DNA of 54,314 nt, from the NCBI GenBank assembly GCA_945861535.1, contig CAMAUZ010000056.1, positions 1 to 54,314 on the forward strand. Direction: 5' to 3'. The position numbers were made by a program, and so were the translations under genes. This DNA comes from Akkermansia muciniphila. Its GTDB lineage: Bacteria; Verrucomicrobiota; Verrucomicrobiia; Limisphaerales; BJHT01. Below the pieces are notes generated by a model. It was not told where the DNA came from. It was given only the letters and a program-made list of their open reading frames with translations, and did not search any database. This document shows positions 34,614-43,890 of this stretch, one piece after another. How positions within the stretch are numbered: position 1 is the first letter of the stretch; each line of letters opens with the position of its first letter.

Positions 34614-35047
34614 CAACCGACAGCGACGCATCGACATTCTTGCAGCCTCCCGTGCTGTTTGTGGTGGCAAGTTCAAAGTGAGTTGAGTCGAAGGGGCGAC
34701 CCCAATGTCTTTATCTTTTACCGCCCATCTTTTACCAAAAATTCCTCCGAGAGCACCCGCACGAGTTCCTGCCTAGCATTCGCAGAGTGATCGGCTGGGA
34801 AGCTGTCATCGGCTGAACTTTTCAAAATCACCGGACTGCTGGACTGGCGCTACGAGTGTGCGGCGCAGGCAAGAAAGCTAATCCAGCGCCCGACCCGAGG
34901 TGATGGTAAAAAATGAGGGGTAAAAGCTGAGAAAGTTCTGATGTCTTTCAGGACCATGTCCGTGCCGCAACCGACAGCGACGCATCGACATTATTGCAGC
35001 CGTTCGTACTACTTGTGGTGGCAAGGCCAAAATGAGTTGAGTCGAAG
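34614..35047. repeat. Composite intergenic element with 80-bp direct repeats
   Basis: Bases 34614-34693 recur at 34968-35047 (CAACCGACAGCGACGCATCG through AGTTGAGTCGAAG) with about 11 substitutions. Between them, ATCTTTTACCGCCCATCTTT at about 34712 and TGGTAAAAAATGAGGGGTAA at about 34903 form an imperfect inverted repeat. No open frame of note; possibly a decayed non-autonomous mobile unit. Confidence 0.8.
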
Positions 35048-35059
35048 AGACAGCCCTAC

Positions 35060-37252
35060 TCAAAATTTCCCATTCGTCCCCGGCCATTCCTCTTTCGGCC
35101 ACGCAGGCAGATTCGTGATGCTCGCGACCGCCGGCGCGGTGACGGGGAAGCCCCAGGCCTGGAAGAACGGGCCGAGGTTGCGGTTCACGGTCTTGCTGAA
35201 ACGGGTCAGCCACTGGTCCATGCGGTCGCTGTTGGACTTGGGGCGTTCGCCGGCGGGCAGGGCGCGGTATTCGGCGAAGATTTTCTGAAAGGGTTCCCAG
35301 CCGAAGGCGTGCTGGAGCTGCACGTACATGGCGAGCGCGAGGAAGGGGTCGCTTTTCCATTTGTCGAAATCGGGTTTTCCGCCCGCGGTGTATTTCGCAA
35401 ATTTCTCGGCGACGACGGGCAGTCCGACGCGGCCTTGCGCGGGTTTCACGCCGCAGAGTTTGTCGAAGACATACATCGTGAAGAGATTGCAGGTGACCTC
35501 CGTGGTGCCCTCGAAGGTCCAATCGCCGACCTGATGGTTGTGGCCGAGTTCGTGGAAGATGCCCCAGTCGCCCTTGCGCATGTGAGCGTCGGTGGCGAAG
35601 GCGCGCGGGACATCCATCCACGTCATGATCGGGTAGCCGCTGTGCATGTAACCGGCGGAGATTTGCTGGTCGGGCACGACGCGTTCGGGGCGCGTGCGGT
35701 CGCGGGGAATGGTGGCGAGATCGGCGACGTGGTCGAGAGCTTCGTCCCAGGTTTTCATCAGCGCAACCGGATCAGCGAGATCACGCAGAACGCTGGTGGG
35801 AAGGGTGAGGATGATCTTCTTGGTTTCGAGTTCGCCCCACGGCGCGGGGGCGTTGCGGAGCTGCTGCCATTCGGTGGCGCTGGTGCGGCCGTGGATGTAA
35901 TGCGGCGCGCGGACGGCACCGGCGATTTCCACTTTCACCGGGCTGGCATCGGCCGCACCGGCTTTGGGAACTTCGAGATAAATCAGGCCGCCGAAGGGAT
36001 TGGCGGCGGTCGTCTCGGCGGCGGTGAGGGGAAAGCTGCGGGAGATTTCGGGAAAGCGTTTCCACGAGTCGAGGTGCCAAAGGCGGTCGGTGTGCGCGCC
36101 GATGCGGACGCGCCAACCGGCGCTCGCGAGCGCGGCGGGGACGCGCACGGTGACGACTTCGCCAGGCGCGGCGTAGCAACCGGTGGAATGCCAGTTGGGC
36201 ACGCGGGGATCGATGGTGACGGAGACGCTCTCGCGCGCGGAGTCGGCGGGAACGGCACCGGGGAAGGCGGCGGCGCTCGGGTGCGCCTTCATCCCCGCGG
36301 GCGTCTGGCGGCTGAGTTCGCGGCCCTCGAGCGCCACGAGGACGCGGGCGGCAAGTTGCTCGGCTTTCACGGGCGTCTTGGCGGTGGGCGTGGTGTTGAT
36401 GCCGGGCTGCGTGCGGAGCGCGTGGAGTTGCGGGAGAAAATGGGTGTCGCCGGAAGGCAGGCTCTGCGCCGCGTCGGTGAGCGAGGCGCTGGCCTGCGCG
36501 ATTTCGTCCTTGGACAATTTGGCCCCGGAGCGCGCGGCGGCGAGGGCCTTGCCCGCGTGGAGATAGGGCGGGAGCTGCGGCGTGACGGCGAATCCGTTCG
36601 CGGAAGTTTTGCTCACGGTGCCGCCGGAGACGACGAGGCCGAACGGCGCGAGGAGCTGGTTGGCGGCGAATTCATTCGCCAGATTTTTACCACCCTGCGC
36701 CCAGCCCCAGCCGGTGGCACAGGTGATGAGGCCGCCGCCGCTTTCGAGAAACTTGCGCAACACCGGCACGTCCGCATCGGTGATCGCATGGGCGGAGAGC
36801 AGCAGCACCTGGCCGGGCTGCAACTGCGCGAGCGCGGCGGTGGCGACGGGGAAGCCGCGTTTGGCAAGCGCATCGGCGAGCGGGCGGGACTTGGGAACGA
36901 CGATGGCGGGGCGCGCGGAGCCGCCGGCCCAGGCGATGGCGTTGTCGAGAAATTTTCCGGTGTCGGCCTTGCCGAGAATTCCGGCCTCGAGATAGCCGGT
37001 GTGACCGAAGACGACGATGCGCCCCTTGCCCGCCTGCGCCGCTGCCACGACGGGAGCGAGCGTCTTGCCATCCTTCCCGGCGACAACGACGAAGGCGTCC
37101 GTGCCGAAGACCGCGAGCTGGCCGGGAGTGCCCGGTGCGTCGATTTCGGCGACGCCAGCAGCGAGAGTAGCGAAGGCGGATTCGGCAGCGCGGAGCGGAG
37201 TTGCGAGAATGGCGGAAAGCGCGAGGAGGACGGCGAACAATGGGTGACGCAT
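35060..37252 (-). CDS. Secreted peptidase M60-family metalloprotease
   Basis: A 730-residue protein. The start at 37252 gives MRHPLFAVLLALSAILATPL and RAAES, a signal peptide. The N-terminal half (about 30-330) has a Rossmann-like region (GRIVVFGHTGYLEAGILGKA and FLESGGGLITCATGWGWAQG) as in gatase-like domains seen in M60 proteins. The catalytic HELGH is at about 566-570 in WGIFHELGHNHQVGDWTFEG with downstream glutamate in TTEVTCNLF. M60 (enhancin-like) enzymes cleave glycoproteins, often mucin-type O-glycoproteins. A sugar-binding loop region (GWRVRIGAHTDRLWHLDSW) precedes the protease. The substrate is inferred only from the family. Confidence 0.88.
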   Translation of the reverse strand: MRHPLFAVLLALSAILATPLRAAESAFATLAAGVAEIDAPGTPGQLAVFGTDAFVVVAGKDGKTLAPVVAAAQAGKGRIVVFGHTGYLEAGILGKADTGKFLDNAIAWAGGSARPAIVVPKSRPLADALAKRGFPVATAALAQLQPGQVLLLSAHAITDADVPVLRKFLESGGGLITCATGWGWAQGGKNLANEFAANQLLAPFGLVVSGGTVSKTSANGFAVTPQLPPYLHAGKALAAARSGAKLSKDEIAQASASLTDAAQSLPSGDTHFLPQLHALRTQPGINTTPTAKTPVKAEQLAARVLVALEGRELSRQTPAGMKAHPSAAAFPGAVPADSARESVSVTIDPRVPNWHSTGCYAAPGEVVTVRVPAALASAGWRVRIGAHTDRLWHLDSWKRFPEISRSFPLTAAETTAANPFGGLIYLEVPKAGAADASPVKVEIAGAVRAPHYIHGRTSATEWQQLRNAPAPWGELETKKIILTLPTSVLRDLADPVALMKTWDEALDHVADLATIPRDRTRPERVVPDQQISAGYMHSGYPIMTWMDVPRAFATDAHMRKGDWGIFHELGHNHQVGDWTFEGTTEVTCNLFTMYVFDKLCGVKPAQGRVGLPVVAEKFAKYTAGGKPDFDKWKSDPFLALAMYVQLQHAFGWEPFQKIFAEYRALPAGERPKSNSDRMDQWLTRFSKTVNRNLGPFFQAWGFPVTAPAVASITNLPAWPKEEWPGTNGKF

Positions 37253-37357
37253 AAAAAAAGCGTAGCGACAGCAGTGCGGCGGCAACAGGGCAAACTGTCA
37301 ATCTGCTGGGGCGCGCACGGTCCGATCGTGGCTTACTTCGCCTCGCCCGCTCCACCA

Positions 37358-38413
37358 TCACGGCGGCACATCCAGCGTGAACTCCACCGCCAAATCCTTC
37401 CCTGGCTCGATGACGATGGTTTGCACGCTGGTGCCGGCCTTGCGATGGACGGCTGCGATTTCGTAACGGCCCGGCGGCGGCGCGGGCATTCGCAAAAGGC
37501 CGTCCGCATCCGTGACGCCGAAAAACGGATGCTCGACCACGCTGACATAGGCGAACATCCACGGATGCACGTCGCATTTGAAGCGCAGGAAAAGCTCGGG
37601 CTTCGACCAGGAAAATTCGAGGTCCGGGCTTTTGGGCAGGTGCGCCCGGTTGTATTCGCGATTCCCCGCGACCGTCGGTGTCGGATGCACATTGTGCAGA
37701 ATAAGATCGGAGTTACGGACCCATATCTTCTGACCGGTCTGCGTTGCGGCCACATACGGCTGATATTCGCAGCTCTGTTGGCTGATGAACAGCGGCGGGA
37801 CCGACAGCGCCCAGTTGGTGAGCTTCAAACCACTCAAAATGTAAACGAGCACGTCCGCCAGCCCGCCATTCGTTCCTACGAGGTAAAAGCGGGTCTTTGG
37901 AATCTGCCGGTCCCGCACGGCCGAACAAAGCGGGTCCATCGGCAACGGCTTCTCCGTTGGCGGCGTGCCGCGCAGGCGCACCACGCCGGTTATGGTCTTC
38001 AACGGGATGATGGCGAGTTCTCCAGCCGCTTCGAAAACGAGGTGCCCATACTTGATCTCTGCCTCCGGTCCCAATGGCTCCGCCGGTCGCGTGTTGGTGG
38101 GCGCAACCGCTCGCGCCACATTCCCCGTCGGCGGCGGAACCATCGCGGAAGCCGCCACGCCATCCGTCGGCTTGGCTGCACTGCTCGCAACGCCGGGCGC
38201 GTTCGTGGTCGCCGCGGCCGCCGTCCGCTTCCGTCCCGCAACCCCCACGCCGACGGGCACCGGCGCATGGACCACCGCGACGGTCGACTCCGGCCGCCGC
38301 TGCAAATCGCGATAGCCGTAATAGCCCACCGCCCCGGCAATCACGAACAGCGCCACCGCGATCACCCACAGCGGCTCCGCCACGGCCTTTCCCGGCTTCG
38401 GTTCTGATTTCAT
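37358..38413 (-). CDS. Membrane-anchored protein with cupredoxin-like copper site
   Basis: A 351-residue protein. The start at MKSEPKPGKA (38413) is followed by one helix (LWVIAVALFVIAGAVGYYGY, about 15-34) and a Pro/Ala/Thr linker to about 100. The C-terminal part carries LRFKCDVHPWMFAYVSVVEH: C280, H283 and M286 have the C-x2-H-x2-M spacing of amicyanin's type-1 copper loop, with an upstream histidine in DLILHNVHPTP as the likely fourth ligand. A short carboxypeptidase regulatory-like strand pattern (GVTDADGLLRMPAPPPGRYE) follows. The gene may encode a periplasmic electron-transfer or copper protein, but its partner is unknown. It is convergent with nothing, and the esterase lies 37 bp upstream in the same direction. 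Confidence 0.72.
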   Translation of the reverse strand: MKSEPKPGKAVAEPLWVIAVALFVIAGAVGYYGYRDLQRRPESTVAVVHAPVPVGVGVAGRKRTAAAATTNAPGVASSAAKPTDGVAASAMVPPPTGNVARAVAPTNTRPAEPLGPEAEIKYGHLVFEAAGELAIIPLKTITGVVRLRGTPPTEKPLPMDPLCSAVRDRQIPKTRFYLVGTNGGLADVLVYILSGLKLTNWALSVPPLFISQQSCEYQPYVAATQTGQKIWVRNSDLILHNVHPTPTVAGNREYNRAHLPKSPDLEFSWSKPELFLRFKCDVHPWMFAYVSVVEHPFFGVTDADGLLRMPAPPPGRYEIAAVHRKAGTSVQTIVIEPGKDLAVEFTLDVPP

Positions 38414-38450
38414 AAACCCAAACGCCGAATCGTGACTCCGCGCCCCGCGC

Positions 38451-39356
38451 CTACTTCGCGTAATCACGCCACATCCACCGCATCGCGTCGGGGAAAAGCT
38501 GCGTGCCGTGGTTGCCGCTGTGGACGCCTTCGCCGAAGACGAATTTGTGATCGTAGCCTTTTTCCTTCAGCGCGGCGGCCATCGCCTTGTTCGCCTCGGG
38601 CCAGCTTCCGTATTGGTTCACGATGTCGTTGGCGCCCCCCTGCTGGAAGATGCGGATGGGCTTCATCGCCGCGGCGCGGACGAGGTCGGGATATTTGTTG
38701 CCGCCGCGGATGTTGGTGAAGCTGCCGACGGTGGTGAAGCATTTGCGAAACTGGTCGGGCCGCTCCCAGCACACCGTGAACGCGCAGATGCCGCCCGAGC
38801 TGCTGCCCGCGATGCACCGCCCGGCGGGGTCGGCGGTGAGTTTGTACTTCTTGGCAACCTCGGGGAGGATTTCCTCAACCAGGAAGCGCGCGTAGGCATC
38901 GCCGAGGCTGTCGTATTCCACGCTGCGATTGGAGGCGGGCGCGGGGCGTCCATCCGCGCGCTTGGCGGGCGTTTCGCCGGGCGGCAGCGGCTTGGTGCCG
39001 GGCCGGATGAAGATGCCGATGGTGACGGGCATTTCCTTTTTATGGATGAGGTTGTCGAAGACCGTCGGCGCCTTGTAGAGGATGCCGTCCTGGCTCACGT
39101 ACACGCACGCGGGCTTGGCGGGATCGTATTGCTTGGGGACATAGACCGAATACTTGCGGACGGTGTTGGGGAAGACCTTGCTGCTGTTCCATTCGTACTC
39201 GGTGATGACGCCCTTGGGCACGCCGGGCTGCTCCTCGGAATCGGGCGTGAGCTTTTTGTATTGGTCATCGGGCGAGGGCGCTTTGTCCGCGGCCAGCGCG
39301 GTGAGCATGGTGAGGGAACCGGCGACGAAGGTGGTGAGGAGGAGTCGTGTGAGCAT
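38451..39356 (-). CDS. Secreted esterase (enterochelin esterase/Esterase D-type fold)
   Basis: A 301-residue protein. The start MLTRLLLTTFVAGSLTMLTA at 39356 gives a signal peptide. Alpha/beta-hydrolase marks are GRCIAGSSSGGICAFTVCWE with the nucleophilic serine in GSSSGG, the acid region FQQGGANDIVNQYGSWPEAN and the histidine in GVHSGNHGTQLFPDAMRWMW. The N-terminal domain reads VRKYSVYVPKQYDPAKPACV. This Esterase family often deacylates feruloyl- or acetyl-decorated xylan, or siderophore esters. The longer upstream frame to 39914 only covers repeat DNA. It may form an operon with the cupredoxin-like gene. Confidence 0.88.
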   Translation of the reverse strand: MLTRLLLTTFVAGSLTMLTALAADKAPSPDDQYKKLTPDSEEQPGVPKGVITEYEWNSSKVFPNTVRKYSVYVPKQYDPAKPACVYVSQDGILYKAPTVFDNLIHKKEMPVTIGIFIRPGTKPLPPGETPAKRADGRPAPASNRSVEYDSLGDAYARFLVEEILPEVAKKYKLTADPAGRCIAGSSSGGICAFTVCWERPDQFRKCFTTVGSFTNIRGGNKYPDLVRAAAMKPIRIFQQGGANDIVNQYGSWPEANKAMAAALKEKGYDHKFVFGEGVHSGNHGTQLFPDAMRWMWRDYAK

Positions 39357-39455
39357 GGGCGTTTGCTTGCGGGTTTGGAGGTTGGATTGCGGCGGCGAGT
39401 GAATCGCGGGCGGGCCGGGGGTGCAACAGCATTTTCGGTGGGAGCGAGCGGGAAA

Positions 39456-39905
39456 GCGCAGCTCAGTTTTTTGCGCCCGGGTTGGCAAATTGGAGCCGTT
39501 CTCCCTCACCCCAACCCTCTCCCGCTGGGAGAGGGAGCCGGTTCGCCCGCTCTGCGCCAACCCGAACACTCCCTCGCGGCCGAGCGCGGCCGATGGTTCT
39601 CCCTCTCCCAGCGGGAGAGGGATGGGATGAGGGAGAACGGCCCGAGCTGCAGTGGCAAGCGAACCGCCTCGACCGTCGTACGTCCCCACCCTCACCCTAA
39701 CCCTCTCCCTCCGAGGGAGAGGGGACACCCTTCGCCGCCACGCCGCCAATCCGCACGCCCCACTTGACCGGCGAGCGGCCCTTCCGGCTCCCTCTCCCAG
39801 CGGGAGAGGGATGGGGTGAGGGAGAACGCGTCCATTACCACAGTACGGCCACGCTCGCTCCGCAGCCACCCGTTCGCCTGGCAAGAAACTAAACTGCGCC
39901 CCGCT
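39456..39905. repeat. CCCTCTCCC-hairpin repeat cluster, left of the restriction gene
   Basis: Iterated CTCCCTCACCCCAACCCTCT and its complement (CTCCCAGCGGGAGAGGGATG) form several nested stems at about 39505-39640 and 39690-39835. The outer end 39456-39535 (with GGGTTGGCAAATTGGAGCCG) reappears inverted at 44094-44168. The segment 39856-39905 ends with a similar AAGAAACTAAACTGCGCC tail. The remaining bases from 39357 to 39964 hold no gene. Confidence 0.8.
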
Positions 39906-39964
39906 CCGGCCCAAGCCTCAGTTGACGCTTGTTTCCCCCCCTCCCGGTTTCCTAATCTGCCCGC

Positions 39965-40168
39965 ATGGCTGACGCACCACCACTCCTTGCGCTCCCGACC
40001 GGGCCGCTCCCGTCCGGTCTCGTCACCTTCATGTTCACGGACATCGTGAACTCCACCAAGCTCAAGGGCTTGATGCCGGGCGAAACCTCCGGCAAACGGC
40101 AGGACAACTTCCACGCCTCAGTCAAAGTCCGAACCCCCACTCGGGTCACGCGCTTTAGCTTTCCCTGA
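39965..40168 (+). pseudogene. Truncated class III adenylate/guanylate cyclase N-terminus
   Basis: The 67-residue frame contains LPSGLVTFMFTDIVNSTKLK then GLMPGETSGKRQD, the opening of a class III nucleotide cyclase catalytic domain, where the first metal-binding aspartate sits in FTDI. After about residue 50 (HASVKVRTPTRVTRFSFP) the similarity stops and the frame ends. A full domain needs about 170 residues. It is therefore a remnant, cut off just 13 bp before the restriction gene starts. That is what an insertion of the restriction locus into, or replacement of, the cyclase gene would leave. Confidence 0.7.
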
Positions 40169-40180
40169 TTCACCTCTCTC

Positions 40181-43147
40181 ATGAGCCTTTCCTGGAATGA
40201 AGTCCGTGACCGCGCCATTCGCTTTGCGCGCGACTGGAAGGGCGAGGGCAGCGAGCGGGCGGAGCGCCAGACCTTCTGGAACGAGTTCTTCAGCGTCTTC
40301 GGCCTCTCCCGCCGCGCATTCGTGAGTTTCGAGGAGCCGGTCCGTAACCTCGGCGGAAACTTCGACCGGATTGACGCCTTCTGGCGCGGCGTGGTCCTCA
40401 TCGAGCACAAATCCAAAGGCCAGGACCTCGACCGCGCGCAAGCCCAGGCCTTCGACTACATGCAGGGCCTGCTCAACGAAGGCCGCGCCGATGAACTGCC
40501 TCGCTACCTCATCCTCTCCGACTTCGCGCGCATCGCCCTCTTTGACCTGGAGCCGGAGGACCAGCGCGACCTGCCGCTCTTCGACCGCGTCCGCTTCAAC
40601 CGCGTCGAGTTTCCGCTGCACGAGCTGCACCAGCACGTCCGCGAGTTTGCCTTCATCAAGGGCGAGCAGGCCATCCGCCTCGACCCGCAGGACCCGGCCA
40701 ACGAGAAGGCCTACCAAATCATGGCCGAGCTGCACGATGCCGTCGCGCACGGTGGCCTGACCGGGCACGAGCTGGAGCGCTTCCTTGTCCGCGTCCTCTT
40801 CTGCCTCTTCGCCGAGGATACCGCCATCTTCGAGCCGAACGCCTTCCTCTCCTTCCTCGAACACCGCACCAATCCCGACGGCTCCGACCTCGGTGCGCAG
40901 CTCAATCATCTCTTCGAGGTGCTCAACACGCCCGAGGACCGCCGCTCCCCGCGCCTCGACGAAGACCTCGCCGCCTTCCCCTACGTCAATGGCCGGCTGT
41001 TCGAGGAGCGCCTGGGCTTCCCCGACTTCAACACAGACATGAGGAACACCCTGCTCGGCTGCTGCCGCTTCCAATGGGCGAAAATTTCCCCCGCCGTCTT
41101 CGGCTCGCTCTTCCAAGGCGTGATGGAGGACCGCGCGCGCCGCCAGCAGGGCGCGCACTACACCAGCGAGCGCGACATCATGAAGGTCGTCCGCTCCCTC
41201 TTCCTCGACGAGCTCCGCGCCGAGTTCACCAAAATCAAAGGCGACCGTTCCTCCCGCCGCCGGGCGAACCTCGACGACTTTCACGAGCGCCTCGCGCGCC
41301 TCAAGTTTCTCGACCCCGCGTGCGGCTGCGGCAACTTCCTCGTCCTCACCTACCGCGAGCTGCGCCTGCTGGAGCTGGAGGTGCTCAAGGAGCGCTACGG
41401 CGGCGACAAGACGCTCAAGCTGGACCTCAAGGCCTTCTGCCGGGTGGACGTGGACCAGTTCTACGGCCTCGAAATCTCCGAGTGGCCCAGCCTGATCGCC
41501 GAGGTGGCCATGTGGTTGCTGGACCACCAGATGAACCTGCTGGTCAGCGAGACCTTCGGCGAGCGGCTGGTGCGCCTGCCGCTCAAGAAATCTCCCCGCA
41601 TCCGCTGCGACAACGCCCTGCGCTTGGACTGGAAAGTGTTCCTCTCACCGGCGGAATGCAGCTACGTGCTGGGCAACCCGCCGTTCGTGGGGAAGAAGGA
41701 GCAGGACTCCGGACAAAAGGCCGACATGGAGGTCATCTGGGGCAACGTGAAGGGAACCGGTATCCTCGATTTCGTCACCTGCTGGTATCGCAAGGCGGCG
41801 GAATACATCGAGGCCACGCGCATCCGCTGCGCCTTCGTCTCCACGAACAGCATCAGCCAAGGCGAGCAAGTGGGCGTCCTCTGGGGCGAACTTTTCAATC
41901 GCTGGCACCTCAAGATTCACTTCGCGCATCGCACTTTCAGTTGGATGAGCGAGGCGCGCGGCAAGGCACACGTCCATGTCGTCATCATTGGGTTCGGCGC
42001 GTTCGACTGGTCGCCCAAGCGCATCTATGAATACGACCGACCGGACGCGGCGACAACGGTTGCCACGGTCACGAACATCAATCCGTATCTCCTCGAAGGC
42101 TCCGACACGACCGTCCGCACCTGCACCAAGCCCATCAACGGCGCGCCCGCCATCTCCTACGGGAGCATGATGATTGACAAGGACCGTCAGCACGGCGAGG
42201 AGGCGGGACTCATCCTCTCGCGGTCCCACCGTGACGCACTGCTGGCCGAGTGTCCCCCACTGGCCCCCTTCATTCGCCGCCTGTATGGCGGCGATGAGTT
42301 CCTGAACAACACCGAGCGATGGTGCCTCTGGCTGGTGAATGCCCCGCCGGAATTGCTCGATCAATCGCCACTCTTGAAGGCGCGCATACAGGGCGTGAAG
42401 GCGTTCCGCGAGAGTAGCAGTCGGCCCCAAACCAAGGCGCTGGCGCTGATGCCGACGCTCTTCGGCGAGATTCGGCAGCCGGACCGACCCTATCTCCTCC
42501 TGCCCAAGGTGTCCGCCCACACACGGCGCTATCTTCCGATTGGCTTCTTGAAACCCGAGCACATTGCCAGCGGGAGCGCGCTCATCGTCCCCGGAGCAAC
42601 TCGCTTCCACTTTGGAATTCTTTCCTCCGCCATGCACAACGCCTGGATGCGCTGCGTGGCCGGGCGGATGAAGAGCGACTACCAGTATTCCAACAACATC
42701 GTTTACAACAATTTCCCTTGGCCGGTGAACGTGTCGGACAGGGACCGAGCCGGTGTGGAAGCCGCTGCCGAAGCGGTGTTGGCTGCGCGCAAGAGTTTCC
42801 CCGGTTCGACCCTCGCCACGCTCTACAATCCGCTCAACACGCCGCCCGTCCTCACCAAAGCGCACGCCGCGCTCGACCGTGCCGTGGACCGCTGCTACCG
42901 CAAGGAGCCGTTCCCCAGCGACCGCGCACGGGTGGAGCATCTCTTCGCCCTCTACGAGCAGCTCACCGCCCCGCTCATCCCCGCCGCCGCCAAGACTAGG
43001 CGCACCCCGCGCAAAAAAGCCGCCACCGCCACCGCCCAAGCACCCAACTCCCTCCAAGCCGAGATGGACGCCGCCCACTTCTACTCCGTGAACGAAGAGC
43101 CGCCACCCTACCGCACCAACCCGCCCGGAAGCGCGGAGTGTTTCTAA
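40181..43147 (+). CDS. MmeI-like type IIL restriction-modification enzyme
   Basis: A 988-residue single-chain endonuclease and DNA adenine methyltransferase. The nuclease motif IDAFWRGVVLIEHK gives D65-x9-E75-x-K77, the exact D-x9-ExK spacing of MmeI. A helical spacer runs to about 330 (FLVRVLFCLFAEDTAIFEPN). Methylase motif I LDPACGCGNFLVL starts at D378 and motif IV LGNPPFVG is at about 497-504. The target-recognition region (about 600-860) ends with YSNNIVYNNFPWPV. MmeI (919 aa) cuts about 20 bp from its site and modifies one strand. The recognition sequence here cannot be read by eye. The C-terminal 60 residues are basic and Ala/Pro-rich. No separate specificity or helicase gene is needed. 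Confidence 0.9.
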   Translation: MSLSWNEVRDRAIRFARDWKGEGSERAERQTFWNEFFSVFGLSRRAFVSFEEPVRNLGGNFDRIDAFWRGVVLIEHKSKGQDLDRAQAQAFDYMQGLLNEGRADELPRYLILSDFARIALFDLEPEDQRDLPLFDRVRFNRVEFPLHELHQHVREFAFIKGEQAIRLDPQDPANEKAYQIMAELHDAVAHGGLTGHELERFLVRVLFCLFAEDTAIFEPNAFLSFLEHRTNPDGSDLGAQLNHLFEVLNTPEDRRSPRLDEDLAAFPYVNGRLFEERLGFPDFNTDMRNTLLGCCRFQWAKISPAVFGSLFQGVMEDRARRQQGAHYTSERDIMKVVRSLFLDELRAEFTKIKGDRSSRRRANLDDFHERLARLKFLDPACGCGNFLVLTYRELRLLELEVLKERYGGDKTLKLDLKAFCRVDVDQFYGLEISEWPSLIAEVAMWLLDHQMNLLVSETFGERLVRLPLKKSPRIRCDNALRLDWKVFLSPAECSYVLGNPPFVGKKEQDSGQKADMEVIWGNVKGTGILDFVTCWYRKAAEYIEATRIRCAFVSTNSISQGEQVGVLWGELFNRWHLKIHFAHRTFSWMSEARGKAHVHVVIIGFGAFDWSPKRIYEYDRPDAATTVATVTNINPYLLEGSDTTVRTCTKPINGAPAISYGSMMIDKDRQHGEEAGLILSRSHRDALLAECPPLAPFIRRLYGGDEFLNNTERWCLWLVNAPPELLDQSPLLKARIQGVKAFRESSSRPQTKALALMPTLFGEIRQPDRPYLLLPKVSAHTRRYLPIGFLKPEHIASGSALIVPGATRFHFGILSSAMHNAWMRCVAGRMKSDYQYSNNIVYNNFPWPVNVSDRDRAGVEAAAEAVLAARKSFPGSTLATLYNPLNTPPVLTKAHAALDRAVDRCYRKEPFPSDRARVEHLFALYEQLTAPLIPAAAKTRRTPRKKAATATAQAPNSLQAEMDAAHFYSVNEEPPPYRTNPPGSAECF

Positions 43148-43309
43148 CTTCCGGCGAGAGTGATGGGTGGCCTCAAGGGCCGCGGCGCTCGCCTTCTCCC
43201 TTCATCGGAGGAGGGGAGAAGGTGGCCGCAGGCCGGATGAGGGGTGCGGCCCCAACGCCGACGCATGAACCCCTCAGGCGCGCCCTGCCAGACACAAGTC
43301 GTGTCTGGC

Positions 43310-43890
43310 TTCGGACAAAACCCGGCCACCGTGGGACGCTTTCCCGCCGACTTGGAACAAAACCCGGCCGGATTCGGACGCTACCCGGCCGGATTGGAGC
43401 GCACCTTGGGCACCTTGGGACGAACCCCGGTCGTATTTGGCCGCAAGCCGGACACATTGGGACACCCCACGGGCACATTCGACGGTCGAATGCGGGTAGG
43501 TTTCCTTCCAATCTTGGTAGCTTTCCTCTGAACGTCGCCGGGTTTCGTCCCAATGTGGCGGGGTTTCGTCCCAACCCGCCCAGCCTGCGGGCAAATCTTC
43601 ACGCGCTGCGTCCCAATCTTGCCGTCCGGCGCTCTAATGCGGGCAAGTTGCCTCCCAATGTGGCGGGGTTTCGTCCCAACCAGCCCAGACTGCTGGACAA
43701 TCTCAACGAGCTTCGTCCCAATCCCGCCATCCGGTGCTCGAACCATGCCATCCGGTGCTCGAACCAAGCCGTCCTTGGTCCGAATGCTGGCAAGTTGCGT
43801 CCCAATCTGGCCGGGAAGTCTTCCAACCAGCGCGTTACTTGTTCCAATGGCGTGCCCGTTGGCTCCAAGCTGGCCACGTCGTCTCCCAAG
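43310..43890. repeat. Head-to-head array of degenerate 21-bp repeats
   Basis: Bases 43310-43477 hold 8 units in one orientation (for example TTGGGACGAACCCCGGTCGT). Bases 43492-43890 hold 19 units in the reverse complement orientation (for example GTGGCGGGGTTTCGTCCCAA). The switch point 43476-43492 is a palindrome, CATTCGA-CGG-TCGAATG. Unit length is held at 21 bp throughout with no phase slip I could find, while sequence varies strongly, so all frames stay largely open. The nearest gene ends at 43147. Confidence 0.88.

Noticed and set aside
35309-38407. Open frame of about 1030 codons on the plus strand
   Set aside because: It lies antisense to the M60 peptidase and cupredoxin-like genes and has a low-complexity composition typical of the shadow frame of GC-rich coding DNA.
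43310-43890. CRISPR array
   Set aside because: Units are contiguous with no spacers, diverged from each other, and switch strand at a dyad. No cas genes.
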